From the NCBI GenBank assembly GCA_003427395.1, contig BFEA01000693.1, positions 25,125-47,439 on the forward strand: a stretch of 22,315 bases of DNA, written 5' to 3'. The notes beneath the pieces were generated by a model. It ran no database searches. It was not told the DNA's origin and worked only from the letters and a program-made list of their open reading frames with translations. Below, piece by piece: positions 9,125 to 20,199 of this stretch. The first letter of the stretch is position 1; each line of letters starts with the position of its first letter. The translations under genes were made by a program, and so were the position numbers. This DNA is from Chara braunii (Eukaryota; Streptophyta; Charophyceae; Charales; Characeae).

Positions 9125-10278
9125 CCCCCTGGTTTTCATCGCATAAAGAACTCGACAACCTAACTGCATCGTCTGCCATCAGGGCATTCAACTCATGCAC
9201 AAATTGAACAAGACACTTGAGGGAGGTACGCGCTGTGACTCTATTGGATGACAAGACTTCATATTCAACAGGCACACTAATCTCTTCCACCGAACACAAC
9301 AATGCCCCGATGATGAATGTATACAAGCTCATAGCATTTCACAGACATTGCACTGCCCTCCTCAACGTATTGCCAGCCAGCAAACAGCAGACTCGCTTTC
9401 GCCGGCACGGCTGCTGCGTGCACTCCAGAAAAGAGTGGAAAAACAGGGAGTTCCAAGCCTGGAGGCAACACCTGGTTATCTAAGCTGATCGGACTTCAGA
9501 CGCAGCAGGATGCAAGATGGCAGACTACCGTCTTCCCCCAAACACAATAGCATGTCTAGTGGAATGCTACCAGATCAGCTAGCTAGGAATGCTTCTTCCA
9601 GACAGCAGCCTCAATTTTACGGTACAGCTGCTGAGACCCCTCCAGAAAGAGGCGGAAATGACGGGGTCCCAAGCAGGGTTTCACGTCGTGAGTTGCTACT
9701 TGTAATAATACACGACGACTCCCTACACTCTTGAGGGCTTCAGAAGACAATTAATATACGATTGCCTCCACTCCCACCAATCTCCCCCAACCCCACAACA
9801 ATGCAGTAAACCTGCGGCTGCGCTTGTCTTGCGCATACCGTCTCCCATTACGTACTGATGCTTCACTCACTCTTGCACCATCGCCACACAAGGACAATTG
9901 CCGCCACGGGACGCTATGTTTTTAAGCTGGGCCATCTGCATGACGGATGCTTGGCAGGTCAGAACCCCGTGCCTTCAAATGGTGAGCCATTCTCCTGATG
10001 TTTGGCACCCCATAGCACCCCCTTGGCAAGAAGCTTTCACATATCTTCAATAGACGTGCCTTCCGAGAGGAGGACAGACCTGATTTGACAACACATTGCC
10101 ATAAGCATCAGCTCGCTTCTCGACGATCTCACGCCCTACACCAGCCATCTCCACGCTAATGACTGATTCAGTTTTCAACGTCATAATAGTACAACAACAC
10201 CAATTGTGCGACAACGAAATACTGGCATAAGACAGCACCCGGACTTAGCACTTGTCTTATAGATTCTAATGCTACAGC

Positions 10279-10281
<3 letters not shown>
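9125..10281. other. No gene seen
   Basis: No recognisable gene, repeat or regulatory structure, apart from a 13-bp word (ACAACAATGCCCC) shared by 9073-9085 and about 9297-9309. Short frames on both strands look random. Confidence 0.4.

Positions 10282-10329
<48 letters not shown>
10282..10329. repeat. (AC)n microsatellite, 48 bp
   Basis: Uninterrupted AC tract on the plus strand. Confidence 0.97.
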
Positions 10330-10333
<4 letters not shown>

Positions 10334-10416
10334 ATGCCACAGGGTTGAAGGTAGCTGCCTTAGCTAACCTCCACGAGTCAGACCACAGAGAAGTTGATAT
10401 GTCCAGCCCAGAGAAC

Positions 10417-10447
10417 NNNNNNNNNNNNNNNCCCCCCCCCCCCCCCC
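10417..10447. other. Assembly gap beside a C homopolymer
   Basis: Fifteen Ns at 10417-10431 are followed by sixteen Cs at 10432-10447. True gap length is unknown and the homopolymer length may be wrong. A reading frame drawn through the gap (10272-10460 minus) is an artefact. Confidence 0.98.
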
Positions 10448-11967
10448 ACCAAATTACCACCTACCACAATAGGCTACTCACATGAACAAGGACTTTGAAC
10501 ACTGGGCCGTACTTCCATTGGTCCATAAGACACTCACGTGATTTTATCCGGCCCATCCACGCCAACAGACGCGAGAGTGGTCGCCCCTACTACACCCCAG
10601 AGTCGTTCTGTGCAATGTGGAGTATCATGGCTGTGTTCACGGGTAATCACCGATTCGGAAGGCATCTCGTCAAGGAATAGGGGCAGACCGTCACAAAACC
10701 CAGTCCACATTCCGACACGCAAAGCAGTGGACGAACCACAGACAGTCCCAAATTCCAAAGCGCAAGGCTCACAAACTCTGTGTGGTCAAGCGTGAGAAGC
10801 CCATGAATCTCTCTGCTAACACGCACTCGCTCATGTTTATGCTAAGCAACACGAGAAAGCCTTGAACACGCTAAGAGAGCAGTCGAAGCCCAAGTTGGCA
10901 ACAAGAGACAACAGTCACTCAGTCAAAATCTGCAACCAAATGTGGCTGGTGTCCACTTTTTGAACGAGTCAAAATCAGTACTGCTAAAAGTGCAATTCTC
11001 GCGCTTTGCAGCTAGGGAAACACCTGCCAAAGCAAATCAGAGGGCAGTGAGACCACTCTTCCACTCTGTCTAGCACGTCTAGTACAATCCTCCCACCCTG
11101 CAACTCAACGACCACCCTATAAGGTGATCATCATCAACTGCACCGGGCAGGCCATTAACCCCCTCTCTTGAAGCTGTCCCAGCTTACAAGCTATCGTCCA
11201 ACTCTACAGGAGCGCCCTAATCCAACAGAGTGCATCGTCCAACCCAGCAGTAATGAATCCCATACAATCACACAACAACAATGGATAGCGACGTACACAG
11301 TCACCATCCCCAACCCAACCCTCTCATCAAACAGGGCAGGGCAAAGGACTAAAGCAAAGCAAGCAGCAGGACCTCATAACCCCATCGCGGCCCTGCAGGT
11401 ACTAAGCCTCTGCGAATTCGACAAGTACGAGAATACTGGAGTCAGCTTGCAAAACCTTTCTTATGCAAAATATCACCCCAGGATGGGAATGGCATATTTG
11501 TCTTTGCCCCGCCAAAAGATGGCCTGATTTGCGTGTGCTGTCATCTTCGCTATACACAACTCCATAAAAAAAAAAAAAACAAAGCACGACTGTCCCAGAC
11601 TCTTCCCTCGGACTTTCACCGACTCATCAGGAGCTTGAACCTGGACAGACAGTCTGCCCAGGAAGGATTTGACTCATGGATATAAGGACTCACCACGTCA
11701 CCCAAAGGTAGCCATACCCCTGAGAAAAGTGGTTCGTCTTTAACCACACGATAAAATGACAGCTATAAGCTCCCGGCTTGTATGTGTACGACCATCCCCA
11801 TCTTTACAATTTGTTCCGCCAGCAAAACAGAGGGCATCCTGCCAGGATCCCTGACATATATAATCAAAGGCATATCAAAACACTTACACGGGAGAAAATC
11901 CCGATGAACTTCATTCGCTCAACCCTCCACCACCATACACTGGTGAATTGTACTTGTTTTTGAGTCT
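10448..11967. other. No gene seen; one poly-A tract
   Basis: About 1.5 kb with no recognisable gene. A run of fourteen As at 11566-11579 could be the tail of an old retroposed sequence, but I see no flanking duplication or recognisable body. The plus-strand frame at 11168-11527 (119 codons) has no family motif. Confidence 0.4.
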
Positions 11968-12146
11968 GGTGCAGCCACTCTCATGCTACGCTAACTATTG
12001 CAGTTTGGACACGTGCCTTTCACATGCGAGTCTGCCCTCGCAGCTAGCTTTCATTGGCCGGTGCAGCCACTCTCGTAGCTTATCTGCAGAAGTCTCCCTC
12101 GCATGTGAGCCTGCCCCCACAGCCAGTTTCCATGCTGCAGTGCCAC
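11968..12146. repeat. Diverged tandem duplication, about 92 bp
   Basis: GGTGCAGCCACTCTC occurs at 11968 and 12060. The rest of each copy aligns with gaps through CACATGCGAG/CGCATGTGAG, then TCTGCCC/CCTGCCC, then CAGC and TTTCAT/TTCCAT words. It is an old two-copy duplication. Confidence 0.75.
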
Positions 12147-13231
12147 AGAGGATATGCAACGGTGATAATGACAATAAGCTACCCTGGGACTTTACGGAAC
12201 ACAGCAACCACTATAGAAAGAATGCACATCAGTCGAGACTCAGAAAGCAGGTCCATGCGCAACTCATTCCTGTCAATCCATAGTTTCACGTTGACCCTCG
12301 AAGAGATTGCTCTGATGTGCACAGTTCGTCCATATTCAGTCTCTCGAGTGATGGGAAGTTATTCGGGACCCACCAGTCGCGACAACGTGAGATGATGATC
12401 CACGTAGGCACAGAGATGAAAGTGAGGATGAAAAACACAGAGCGATTATGCATAGGCGCTATAGAGGGCGCCAAATTGGCAGCTCCAAAGGAGGATGAAG
12501 CGCGTCCCCGTAGAGATCCAGTCAAAGTTAAGTTCCCTGATTCGTAGTCCCCTCAGGGAGACTGCTCTGCGAGGACTGTTTCTCGTTATACCCTTCTTGC
12601 TAGCAAAGCATTTCAAAGCTCAATTGATGACTCAAACAATTGTCTTACCTGCAATACTTTCTCTTGGCTTTGCAACGAACCGCTCTCTTGGAATCCAACA
12701 AGCAGGGCACATCCAGCAGTGCAACGTACACAGCAGGTTCATAATCCCACCCTGAAATCAGTTTCCATGAACGCCAACCAGTCCAGTCAGAGGTAGCACA
12801 ACAATGTCCTCAAACAGGAGTACACCCTGCAAACTGTACTCCAGGCTGTGGTTGCACTTCAGTTGTTATGCATAGTTAGCACCCGAGTCTATGCCAGATG
12901 GTGAAAAAAAAGTGGCCTCCCAGATGGGATAGAGGAGCGACCAATACATTGACAGGACGACGTAACGTCCAGTTCTGGCAATACGTCCTACGCACCAGAC
13001 CATCGTAAAGCCCACTAGTACCTCCGTCAGCAATGGACATTAGGGAAGAACTCCCGTTCCGGAAGAATTCAGAGCGGGACCCAGGCTCAGCAAGTCCCAT
13101 AAAGTTTCGTTATATATTGCCTGCGCATATGGATGAAAAAAAAAAACATACTTTCTCTACTGCAGTGATGTCGGCCAGAGTAGTCTAGGTGGCACGCTTC
13201 CACAAAACGAATCTTACAGCTAAAACGGTGA
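12147..13231. other. No gene seen
   Basis: No recognisable gene. Minus-strand (12286-12525, 12876-13100) and plus-strand (12317-12755) frames are short and overlap one another. AGTTCCCTGA at about 12530 and TCAGGGAGACT at about 12554 form a weak hairpin. Confidence 0.4.
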
Positions 13232-13432
13232 GATCCCAAACGTTGTTGTTTTGTTTTTTTTTTCTTCCTCGTCTCATTCTTTCGTGTCCCCTGCTCATGA
13301 AATGTTTCCTCAGAGGACTGTAATCCTGATCCCAAACGTTGTTGTTTTGTTTTTTTTTCTCCGCTAACGAGGCAGGGTGGAATGGAATCCGTGATCTGCT
13401 CACGCTGTGTTTCCTCAGAGGATCGTAACCCT
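13232..13432. repeat. 96/105-bp tandem duplication
   Basis: Copies run 13232-13327 and 13328-13432. Both begin GATCCCAAACGTTGTTGTTT with a T-run and end TTTCCTCAGAGGA, then CGTAA or CTGTAA and CCT. The middle parts differ in sequence and length. The start of a third unit (GATCACA) follows. Confidence 0.85.
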
Positions 13433-13549
13433 GATCACACTGGCAGTTAGAGGAGCGTACTGAGCCAATGTCACTGCCAAATCCATGTTCCCTTTTTTTC
13501 TCTTCATGTCTTCTCCGGAATCTGACAACCTGGCCTCGGGGCTGAGACG

Positions 13550-13577
13550 CGCTCACTGAGGGCACACTCACACTACC
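13550..13577. repeat. Short dispersed repeat shared with 22204-22232
   Basis: CTCACTGAGGGCA, one differing base, then ACTCACAC is found here and again near 22204-22225 in the same orientation, over 8 kb apart. This is longer than expected by chance, so the two sites probably descend from one dispersed element of unknown type. Confidence 0.6.
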
Positions 13578-13590
13578 ACTTCCAAGAATG

Positions 13591-13593
<3 letters not shown>

Positions 13594-13672
<79 letters not shown>
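13594..13672. repeat. (GA)n microsatellite, 79 bp
   Basis: Uninterrupted GA tract on the plus strand, equal in length to the (TC)n at 4549-4627. The long serine/leucine frames on the minus strand here are its translation. Confidence 0.97.
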
Positions 13673-13675
<3 letters not shown>

Positions 13676-14349
13676 GAGTGCTCATCTGAAGGCTGGAAAA
13701 TATGTAGGCCATTTAAGAGGGTGACTAAGTGCAAGGGATAGGATATTCTGAATAGGCAAAGAGGGCTGCACATCATCTACTCTCCGAATTTGGTAGGTCT
13801 TCTATATGCTTAACCCCAGAAAATCCCCACTGAACAAATCTGCCATTCCGCCGTGCTTGCAATTCAGACAGAAAATCAGGCCTTCTGCTTTGACTTCTGA
13901 CGCTCACCCGTGATGGCCACGTTCACCCCAAATACATCATCCCGCACTCCGTATCTGAGGCAAACCAAGATCATTGGTCCTCACCGCTCTACTTCCATAC
14001 AACCTTCCAGGTGCTGATGATTGCACTAGGGTCTTCCCAGCCAGCTCTTTCATCAAGTTGAGCAAAACTTGCACCGGCTCTTCTCCCTAACAAGATCGTT
14101 GTTAACTTGTTATAAGGTCGTACTCTTACTTCACTCCCCTGCTGGTCCAAGTTCATTTCTTACTCTGCATCCGGCTCTTCTCCCAGCGCACGCAGCACTC
14201 TGCACATTTCTTTTGCACAAGCGCTGCTACACACCCATGCTAAGATGGTTGCCACTATTTTGCACCGTCATTTCACGTCAATACTTCTCGAAGTTCGTTC
14301 TCGTTTGAATCAGGCAGTACTGTGTAGACTAGACTGTTCTTTTCTGCAG
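13673..14349. other. No gene seen
   Basis: No recognisable gene. A plus-strand frame at 14069-14308 (79 codons, rich in Leu/Ser) lies upstream of the possible exon at 14350. It shows no conserved motif and no obvious donor that links it. Confidence 0.35.
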
Positions 14350-14422
14350 GGGCTCCAAGCATGCAACCAACACGGAATGCCTTCTGTTCCCTAGACCTCA
14401 TGCACATGTAGCTGAGCAACAG
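14350..14422 (+). other. Possible internal exon (weak)
   Basis: A good plant-type acceptor, TTCTTTTCTGCAG, ends at 14349, and a strong donor, CAG/GTAGGT, starts at 14423. The 73 bases between have one fully open frame: one base, then 24 codons reading GSKHATNTECLLFPRPHAHV and four more residues. The other two frames contain a stop. I found no partner exons and do not recognise the peptide. Splice-like signals of this quality also arise by chance in several kb of DNA, and on the opposite strand another acceptor-like site (TTTGTTCCTCAG) sits near 14475. Confidence 0.15.
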
Positions 14423-15091
14423 GTAGGTGGGTGTCCAGCAAAACCGTCCGGCGGAATGCGATCACACACCTGCACCTGAGGAACAAAAAGGAAAAGAAAC
14501 TTTGCATCAGTGCACGCTCCAAACTTCATGAGAAGACGAGAAAAAGTTTCCGCTTATTAGCTAGTGCCTAGACAACATAGGTTAAAATTAAAAAAAAAAA
14601 ACACTGCCAGTAAGAGAACATGTCGACACACGAGCTGAAAATGAATGATGTCATTGAAAAGGCCCCACGCCAACACAAAGTCACAATACAGGTATATAAT
14701 CAGAATGCCGACGACAGTGCCAATCTACCGGCGTGCAAGGAAAAGTGCATGTCGATGAGAGAAAAATGATACCCACGATAATTAACCTGCGCGCTTTGCA
14801 CCAAACAGCTTTCGTCCTATGCCACGACAATAATTAACCGCCGCGCTTTGCACAAACCTCTACTAGACGGTACATTTCCTTGGAGCGTAATCGACATGTG
14901 GTCCCGAATTAGTTCGTGAATGTCAGGAGTAGGTAGGATTAAGGAACTATACCTGTCCAGACTCCAGAGTGAAAATATTTAAAAGTCCTTAATGAATAAA
15001 CGTTTGATGAAATAAATGTTCTTCTATTGAGATTTTCAATCCGTCGCAAAAGAAGAGCTTTGAATCATTAAGAAAAAATCTGGAAGATATA
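14423..15091. other. No gene seen; AT-rich toward the end
   Basis: No gene recognised. A diverged short tandem duplication lies at 14773-14857: CCACGA, ATAATTAACC and CGCGCTTTGCAC in both copies, about 49 bp apart. From about 14980 the sequence is AT-rich and leads into the possible polyadenylation region of the minus-strand ORF at 15196-15564. Confidence 0.4.
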
Positions 15092-15097
15092 TTTATT
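15092..15097 (-). promoter_or_regulatory. Possible polyadenylation signal AATAAA
   Basis: On the minus strand AATAAA lies about 100 bases past the stop of the ORF at 15196-15564, in AT-rich sequence, a typical spacing for a plant 3-prime end. The hexamer is frequent in AT-rich DNA, so it is only weak support. Confidence 0.25.
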
Positions 15098-15195
15098 TAT
15101 CATTTTGGTAACATTTAATCACAACAGAAAGAAGAACAGAGAAAAGGCAACCGGCGGCATCTATGTAAACGACCTGTCCAGAGTGACAAGCAGAT

Positions 15196-15564
15196 TCAAA
15201 ACTCCAGTGCAAGCTCTTCGGCAGTGGCAATCAGGCAGCTCCTTCCCGTAGCGAAAGGGAAGAAAACTTTAAGCGCAGTCAGCCGACAATACATCACAAG
15301 GGCATCAGTGGCAACCAGCCAACACTTGCATAAACGTAGCAACAACGCTGGTTCCCCAAAAATACAGAAGGGCAGGGACAAGCAACCATTCATTTTGCGG
15401 CAACGACTCTCCTTCCTTCCTTTCTCAAGTAGGGGTTTCAGTGCAGCCTTGCATTCGGCTAACACAAAGACCAACAGAGCACTTCTATCTTGTGCTCTTT
15501 TCTTAGCACGGGCGGGGAGATCAACCACCCGAGAAAGACGGGATACGTCAAGACGTTCAGACAT
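15196..15564 (-). CDS. Possible hypothetical protein, 122 residues (weak)
   Basis: I do not recognise this product. The frame starts MSERLDVSRLSRVVDLPARA and is basic and helix-prone for its first 55 residues (KKRAQ, ALLVFVLAECKAALKPLLEK). A cysteine- and leucine-rich second half (LLRLCKCWLVATDALVMYC) ends in EELALEF. The frame stays open about 20 codons upstream of this ATG, so the start is uncertain. An AATAAA follows about 100 bases after the stop. Against it: the opposite strand is also open over 131 codons (15224-15619), ORFs of this size are expected by chance in 22 kb, and no domain or neighbour supports a function. It may equally be an exon or random. Confidence 0.2.
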   Translation of the reverse strand: MSERLDVSRLSRVVDLPARAKKRAQDRSALLVFVLAECKAALKPLLEKGRKESRCRKMNGCLSLPFCIFGEPALLLRLCKCWLVATDALVMYCRLTALKVFFPFATGRSCLIATAEELALEF

Positions 15565-16259
15565 ATTTAAGAAAGACCCATGGACGCGCAGAACGACGCT
15601 GAGAAATCCCCAAAAATGATGACAACATTACACAGCTTTCACACTCCCTCCCCTGCATAGAAGACTACACTTCCCTCATGAGCCCACAAAGTGAGAAGTA
15701 GCGAAGGGCCCTGCTATATCCAAAATAATGCATTGGGTGGATGCCTTGGCATTGAGAAAGAAAGGACGCAATGAAAGGCGAAACGCCATGGGGAGAAGCT
15801 CTCTTTGATCCATGGATTACACTCATCGCCCCTTGTCGTCAACCAGGCAATCACACAACGCTCAAGCCACAACCATCCATGCATAAGTTTTTAATCCACC
15901 TCCACAACCAAAGACCCTTGTCGTCGAGTTTTCACTGTTTCCCTGCATTGACCACCAGCATGCAAGCAAAGGTACCACAGCACCAGGGACCACCTCTCTT
16001 GATCGACAACCAGGCACTCGGCTGGCGACGTTCCATTATCTACATTTGGATTCCTTTGAATCTCTCCGCCTGCAAATGGCAAAAAATGATATTCAGAAAC
16101 AGTGCTTAATAACACACCTTCGTACGTGTAATATGTAAAGGGAAAACTGGTAAAAAATTAAAAATGTTGGACTACACAAAAAGGTTGAAAAAACTGAACA
16201 TACAAAAAAGGTTGAAAAAACAACTGGCCAGTCTCAAACATACCAAGAATGACACGCTC
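15565..16259. other. No gene seen
   Basis: Overlapping frames on both strands (15771-16109 plus, 15891-16115 minus) show no family motif. CCTTGTCGTC and GACAACCAGGCA-like words recur between 15830 and 16020, suggesting old internal duplication. Two copies of ACAAAAAGGTTGAAAAAAC-like sequence lie in tandem at about 16176-16220. Confidence 0.4.
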
Positions 16260-16560
16260 CCAAATGGGCTACCGGCTGTGCCACCTGGGTCACCTTCTTT
16301 GACTGGGCAGCCCGGCCGTGCAAGTAGCGGGAAGGGCCCAGCAAAAAGGCAAAAAAAATCCAAAACCCCCAAATTAAAAAAAAAAAAAAACTATGTGATG
16401 AAGAAAAATAAAATAAACAACTTTGGCCTCAGGGTCATATCAATTTTTTTTACAAAATTTGAAATTAGAATTAAGATTTTAAAATATATATATTTATCAT
16501 CAAATATATATATTTTAGCCCGGCCGTGCAAGCTGCCCCGGGCGGCTCTGGTATCCCAGA
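16260..16560 (-). repeat. GC-rich/AT-rich dispersed repeat, copy 1
   Basis: GC-rich flanks (GCCCGGCCGTGCAAG near 16311 and again near 16519) enclose an AT-rich body with A-runs and ATATATA. Read on the minus strand, the body has CCTGAGGCCAAAGTTGTTTA (16418-16437), then a T-rich run and GCTGGGCCCTTCCCG. The same order of words occurs on the plus strand at 20200-20700, so the two are probably diverged copies of one repeat in opposite orientation. The class is unknown. Confidence 0.55.
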
Positions 16561-16566
16561 TTCCCA

Positions 16567-16568
<2 letters not shown>

Positions 16569-16617
<49 letters not shown>

Positions 16618-16626
16618 ACACACACA
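16569..16626. repeat. (CA)n microsatellite with one CATA interruption
   Basis: CA dinucleotide tract of 58 bp, interrupted once near 16613. Confidence 0.96.
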
Positions 16627-19600
16627 ACACCACCGTATGTCATGAGGTGCCATGATTCCTTAAAAGGATTCTACATATTATTATATCTAATAGGTTGATT
16701 ACATTTCTAACTATGACACGTAACCCTCGAACAACGACAGCACGTGACCCATCCAAAATCAAACTGCGGAACATCACTCCAACTGCAAGGACATGCAGAG
16801 GTCCTTCAGCGCATCCTTCACTCACAGTGAAGAAGCAAAGGCAATTCCAGGCAACTTCCCCAAAATGCTTTTGTACACTGACCAAAGACCCACAGCGGCC
16901 TTCACAGCCAGAAAACCACGGTCAGCCAATGCATTAGGAATGTAGAAAGACCATCACGTTCAAGCATGGCGACCAACGAACCACATCAGACGGCCTTATG
17001 CGAGACACATTGATCCAGAAGAATGAGCAGTGCGTGGCGATTGTGAATAGCATAAAAGGGGCGCAATTGCATGAGAGAGAGATTATACCCCAGCGCTATC
17101 ACCGACATTCGTTATTCCTGAGACCCTTGACAGTGGGAGTGAAACAGAGGCCCTTCCTGATGCAGACATTGACTAGACAAGCAGTACTACGGTTCATGGA
17201 ATACCATAACATAAATTATAATAACAAGATTAGAGAAACCCAGAGGAAAAAATACAATTCCAATCCTGTCTGATGAATGTCGCTGTATGTGAGATCCTGT
17301 ACCAATGCATTAGTCAAACTGAATGTGTAGAGGCGCATGAGAGTGGAAATAGCAAAGAAACAAGCAGGAGATAGAAAACCAGATCCAGGTGCGAGCTACA
17401 CATCAACCGAAAACACCTGCGCAGTGCAGGTTTGCTGTCCTACCTGTTCAGGTTTGGGGGATGCAACCCTTGCCTGCATATCATGCAAATCGGGCAATTA
17501 AGGGCCCATGGACAGAACGATTGGTTTCCAGAGAGCATCCGCAGATCCCCCACCTGTCAGCATATGAACCTCAGTCAGAATGACTTCACTGCATTCAGCA
17601 ACTGTGATGTGAAATATGTGATGTGAAATGTGTGATGTGAAATATGTGATGGTGACTGGTCTCTCACTTAAGACCACCGATCCTCTCATGTAGTTCAAAC
17701 CATGGATAGGTAGACACATCAAACCAGGCCAAACCAGAAAATCTTCAAAACCTGAAAGATGCCAGGTATGTCTAGCATGGCAACTGAAGCCACAGACCTC
17801 TTCACACACAGGCAATTTCAAGATGCATTTTGTGCACATGCACTTTAAGACATTGGTTTCAAGGGAGCAGACAAAACGGCATGCACAACCCCTGGGATTG
17901 GTAAACGTTATGGCCTGCGAGCATGGACTGCGTGCCAGCCAGAAAAAAAGCATCCCAGCTTCGGCACAACTCGTCATCAACCATTGGTTACGCGTCACAC
18001 ACCTGCTCAGTGTAAGTGATTGGATACGCAGTCCCAGGAGAAACCTACCTCAAGGAAAACTTGTTTCCACATAACTTCCATGCTTCAGTTCAACGAACCA
18101 ATCACATTACCGCAAACTGAGATTACGGCTGAAATAGGAAATACTCTTCTTCCTCGCCAAACAGGAAAAGGGGAAGAATTGTGAAAGAGAGCAAAGGAGA
18201 AAACTACCACTCAGAGCATCCAAAAAGTCAGCCTGACATGCAAATTGAGCATGCAGTCTCCAAATCTTCACTTAGACCACAGCATTCTCATCTTCACTAC
18301 CGAAAGCGGCATAACTATTCGTAACACACCAGAAGTTGGCATTCTGGGCTGTCAACATAAAACTGACACTGGTCGAATACGCTCACTTTACAAAACCATC
18401 TTACAATGCCTTTTGGTCACTCTGATTCATTAATCAACAGCATTCCATGCGGAATGATGGTCTACGGGATCTTGCATCTTGCAAAATCGCAATAAGTATT
18501 GCCTGACCTGACCTCATCCAGGTGAGAAGAAGAACCTGGGCTTGCCTCAGTAGCCAAACTCTTCCGACCCGCTCCAACGGACAGCAAACGTGAACACCAC
18601 GGCACCGAGCGATGGACGATGTACACAAAAAGCTGTCGCACACCTAGCTGAGGTCCTAACAGAGATCAAAACTGTCTCAGAAGACACGACCTCTAACATT
18701 CGAGGATGTTTGCGTGTTTACTGACTCGCACTGCATATGCCATAAGATGGTCAGCGCTGAGGGGAAGCACAACCCTATATGTGCATGTGTGAGCGCATGT
18801 GTAGGAGGGGCAGAAGTGGGGGATAAGAAAGGGCAGGATCGCAATGACAGGACAGGAGGCAGCTGAAGACGAGAGAAGGAGAACAACATGCTCTCATGAA
18901 AAATCGCTTGCTTCAACAATACACGGACATGAACATTTCTTACTCTAAAAGTGCCCACATGTGTGGGAGTTGCTCCCAATATTCAATGCCTACAGCTAAA
19001 GCCTTACGGGAGTTACTTGCAACTGTGTCCGGTAAGGCTAGCATGCGAGCACATGAAGTGTTCATACAAAGCCAAAAATGATGGTGTTAATCCCTTCAAC
19101 TACATGGCCGTAGTGCACCACTGCCGCCACCCATTTGTTGTCATCTTGCTCTTTATAGCATATATATATGTATATATTCCAAGCTCAACCCAGGCCTGAT
19201 GGTGCAATTAACTATACAGTCCACCCGCTCCTCTGTGTGCAATATAGTGAATACAACTGAAACGAAATCGTACCAAGGAAAATAGCTGGTGCTCAACAAT
19301 AGCGCCCGTCTCCACTCTCCCGCACGACCATATCCTGCACTAGGGCAATCCAAGAACAGGACACAAACACACGGCCATCCATGCTTCCAGCACGCACACC
19401 TTGCCCTGTCACCGTTCTGTACCAAGACAAATCACAGCGATGTTGTCCAAACTACAGCCTCATTCCCCACTCTCATTCTACTAGCCCGCATGTCCCTGCA
19501 ACAGCACAAGCCATGACGATAACACCTCAACGAAGCAGCAACAGCGAAGTCAGCTGCTTCAGTCATTCTCCTGGCAGGAACTGCACTTGCAGCTCATGTC

Positions 19601-19663
19601 AAATCCCCGCTCCAAAACTGCAAGGTTCATCAAATGCCAGTTGCTGTTGAAGAGAAACCTTCC
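16627..19663. other. No gene seen; one minisatellite
   Basis: About 3 kb without a recognisable gene. It contains a 14-bp minisatellite at 17603-17650. The largest frame (17498-17998, minus, 166 codons, cysteine-rich) spans that minisatellite and is about the longest ORF expected by chance in a window this size. The plus-strand frame at 16998-17273 (91 codons) is also unrecognised. Confidence 0.4.
17603..17650. repeat. 14-bp minisatellite, three and a half units
   Basis: TGTGATGTGAAATA at 17603-17616, TGTGATGTGAAATG at 17617-17630, TGTGATGTGAAATA at 17631-17644, then a partial TGTGAT. Confidence 0.95.
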
Positions 19664-19705
19664 TCATCTTAGCTCCGGAAACTTGGCCTTGTAAGCAATT
19701 GCCGT
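19664..19705 (-). other. Possible last coding exon (weak)
   Basis: On the minus strand a strong acceptor (TTTCTTCTGTGTTTGCAG) is followed by 14 codons reading TAIAYKAKFPELR and a TGA stop. Other phases stay open further, one through FDMSCKCSSCQEND after the TGA in the same frame. A possible upstream exon ends at a good donor (CTTTC/GTGAGT) near 20038-20044 on the same strand. It joins in phase to give ...SMSKTPF then TAIAYKAKFPELR, but all three phases can be joined, so the reading is not determined. I do not recognise the peptide, and no AATAAA follows within a few hundred bases. Confidence 0.2.
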
Positions 19706-19709
19706 CTGC

Positions 19710-20199
19710 AAACACAGAAGAAAGAGTCAGTAACAATCACATTGGCTTAATCATGGCTCTACAGCGAGCCGCTCGCAAATGATTCATTCAGCAACGACAC
19801 AAGCAACTACATTGCGACACAGTACTAGGGCACGTTGTTATGAAAGCGCAACCTGTAGCAATGTGGAAGATCAACTGCCACTTGAAAATGTCTTATGTTC
19901 TCCTAACATCAGAGCTATTCAATTCAAGTTCAAACAGAAATAGTACGAGTCCCTTTCGAGTAAAGAGTTCAGAATGCATGTCACCTCTACGCTTCCATTA
20001 TCATAGTCATGATGCAATATGTCCAACACTCACGAAAGGCGTTTTTGACATGCTGCCCCAGTGACCTGATATCCATTGAGGTACATTGGTATGGGCGTGC
20101 TGTATTGACTACTGCCAGGTTAATCACTTAAACCACACTTAAAATAAGATGTTTACCAACTCTCTTAAACCACCACTACCTCTGTCACTCCTGGGATAA
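19710..20199. other. No gene seen
   Basis: Nothing firm. It holds the donor-like site near 20040 on the minus strand mentioned for the possible exon at 19664-19705. CTTAAACCAC occurs twice (about 20127 and 20163); the second is followed by CACTAC and resembles the arm of the inverted repeat at 242-258. Confidence 0.35.

Noticed and set aside
13185-13776. Minus-strand ORFs of 175 and 67 residues with Ser-Leu runs
   Set aside because: Same cause: the (GA)n tract at 13594-13672 and the duplicated 96-bp unit.
4549-17650. Direct repeats considered as CRISPR-like arrays
   Set aside because: The repeats are microsatellites, a short minisatellite and two-copy duplications. None has regular unique spacers, and the DNA is eukaryotic.
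17498-17998. 166-codon cysteine-rich minus-strand ORF
   Set aside because: By a rough estimate (about one stop per 21 codons, six frames over 22 kb) around one ORF of this length is expected by chance. It spans a minisatellite and has no recognisable family.
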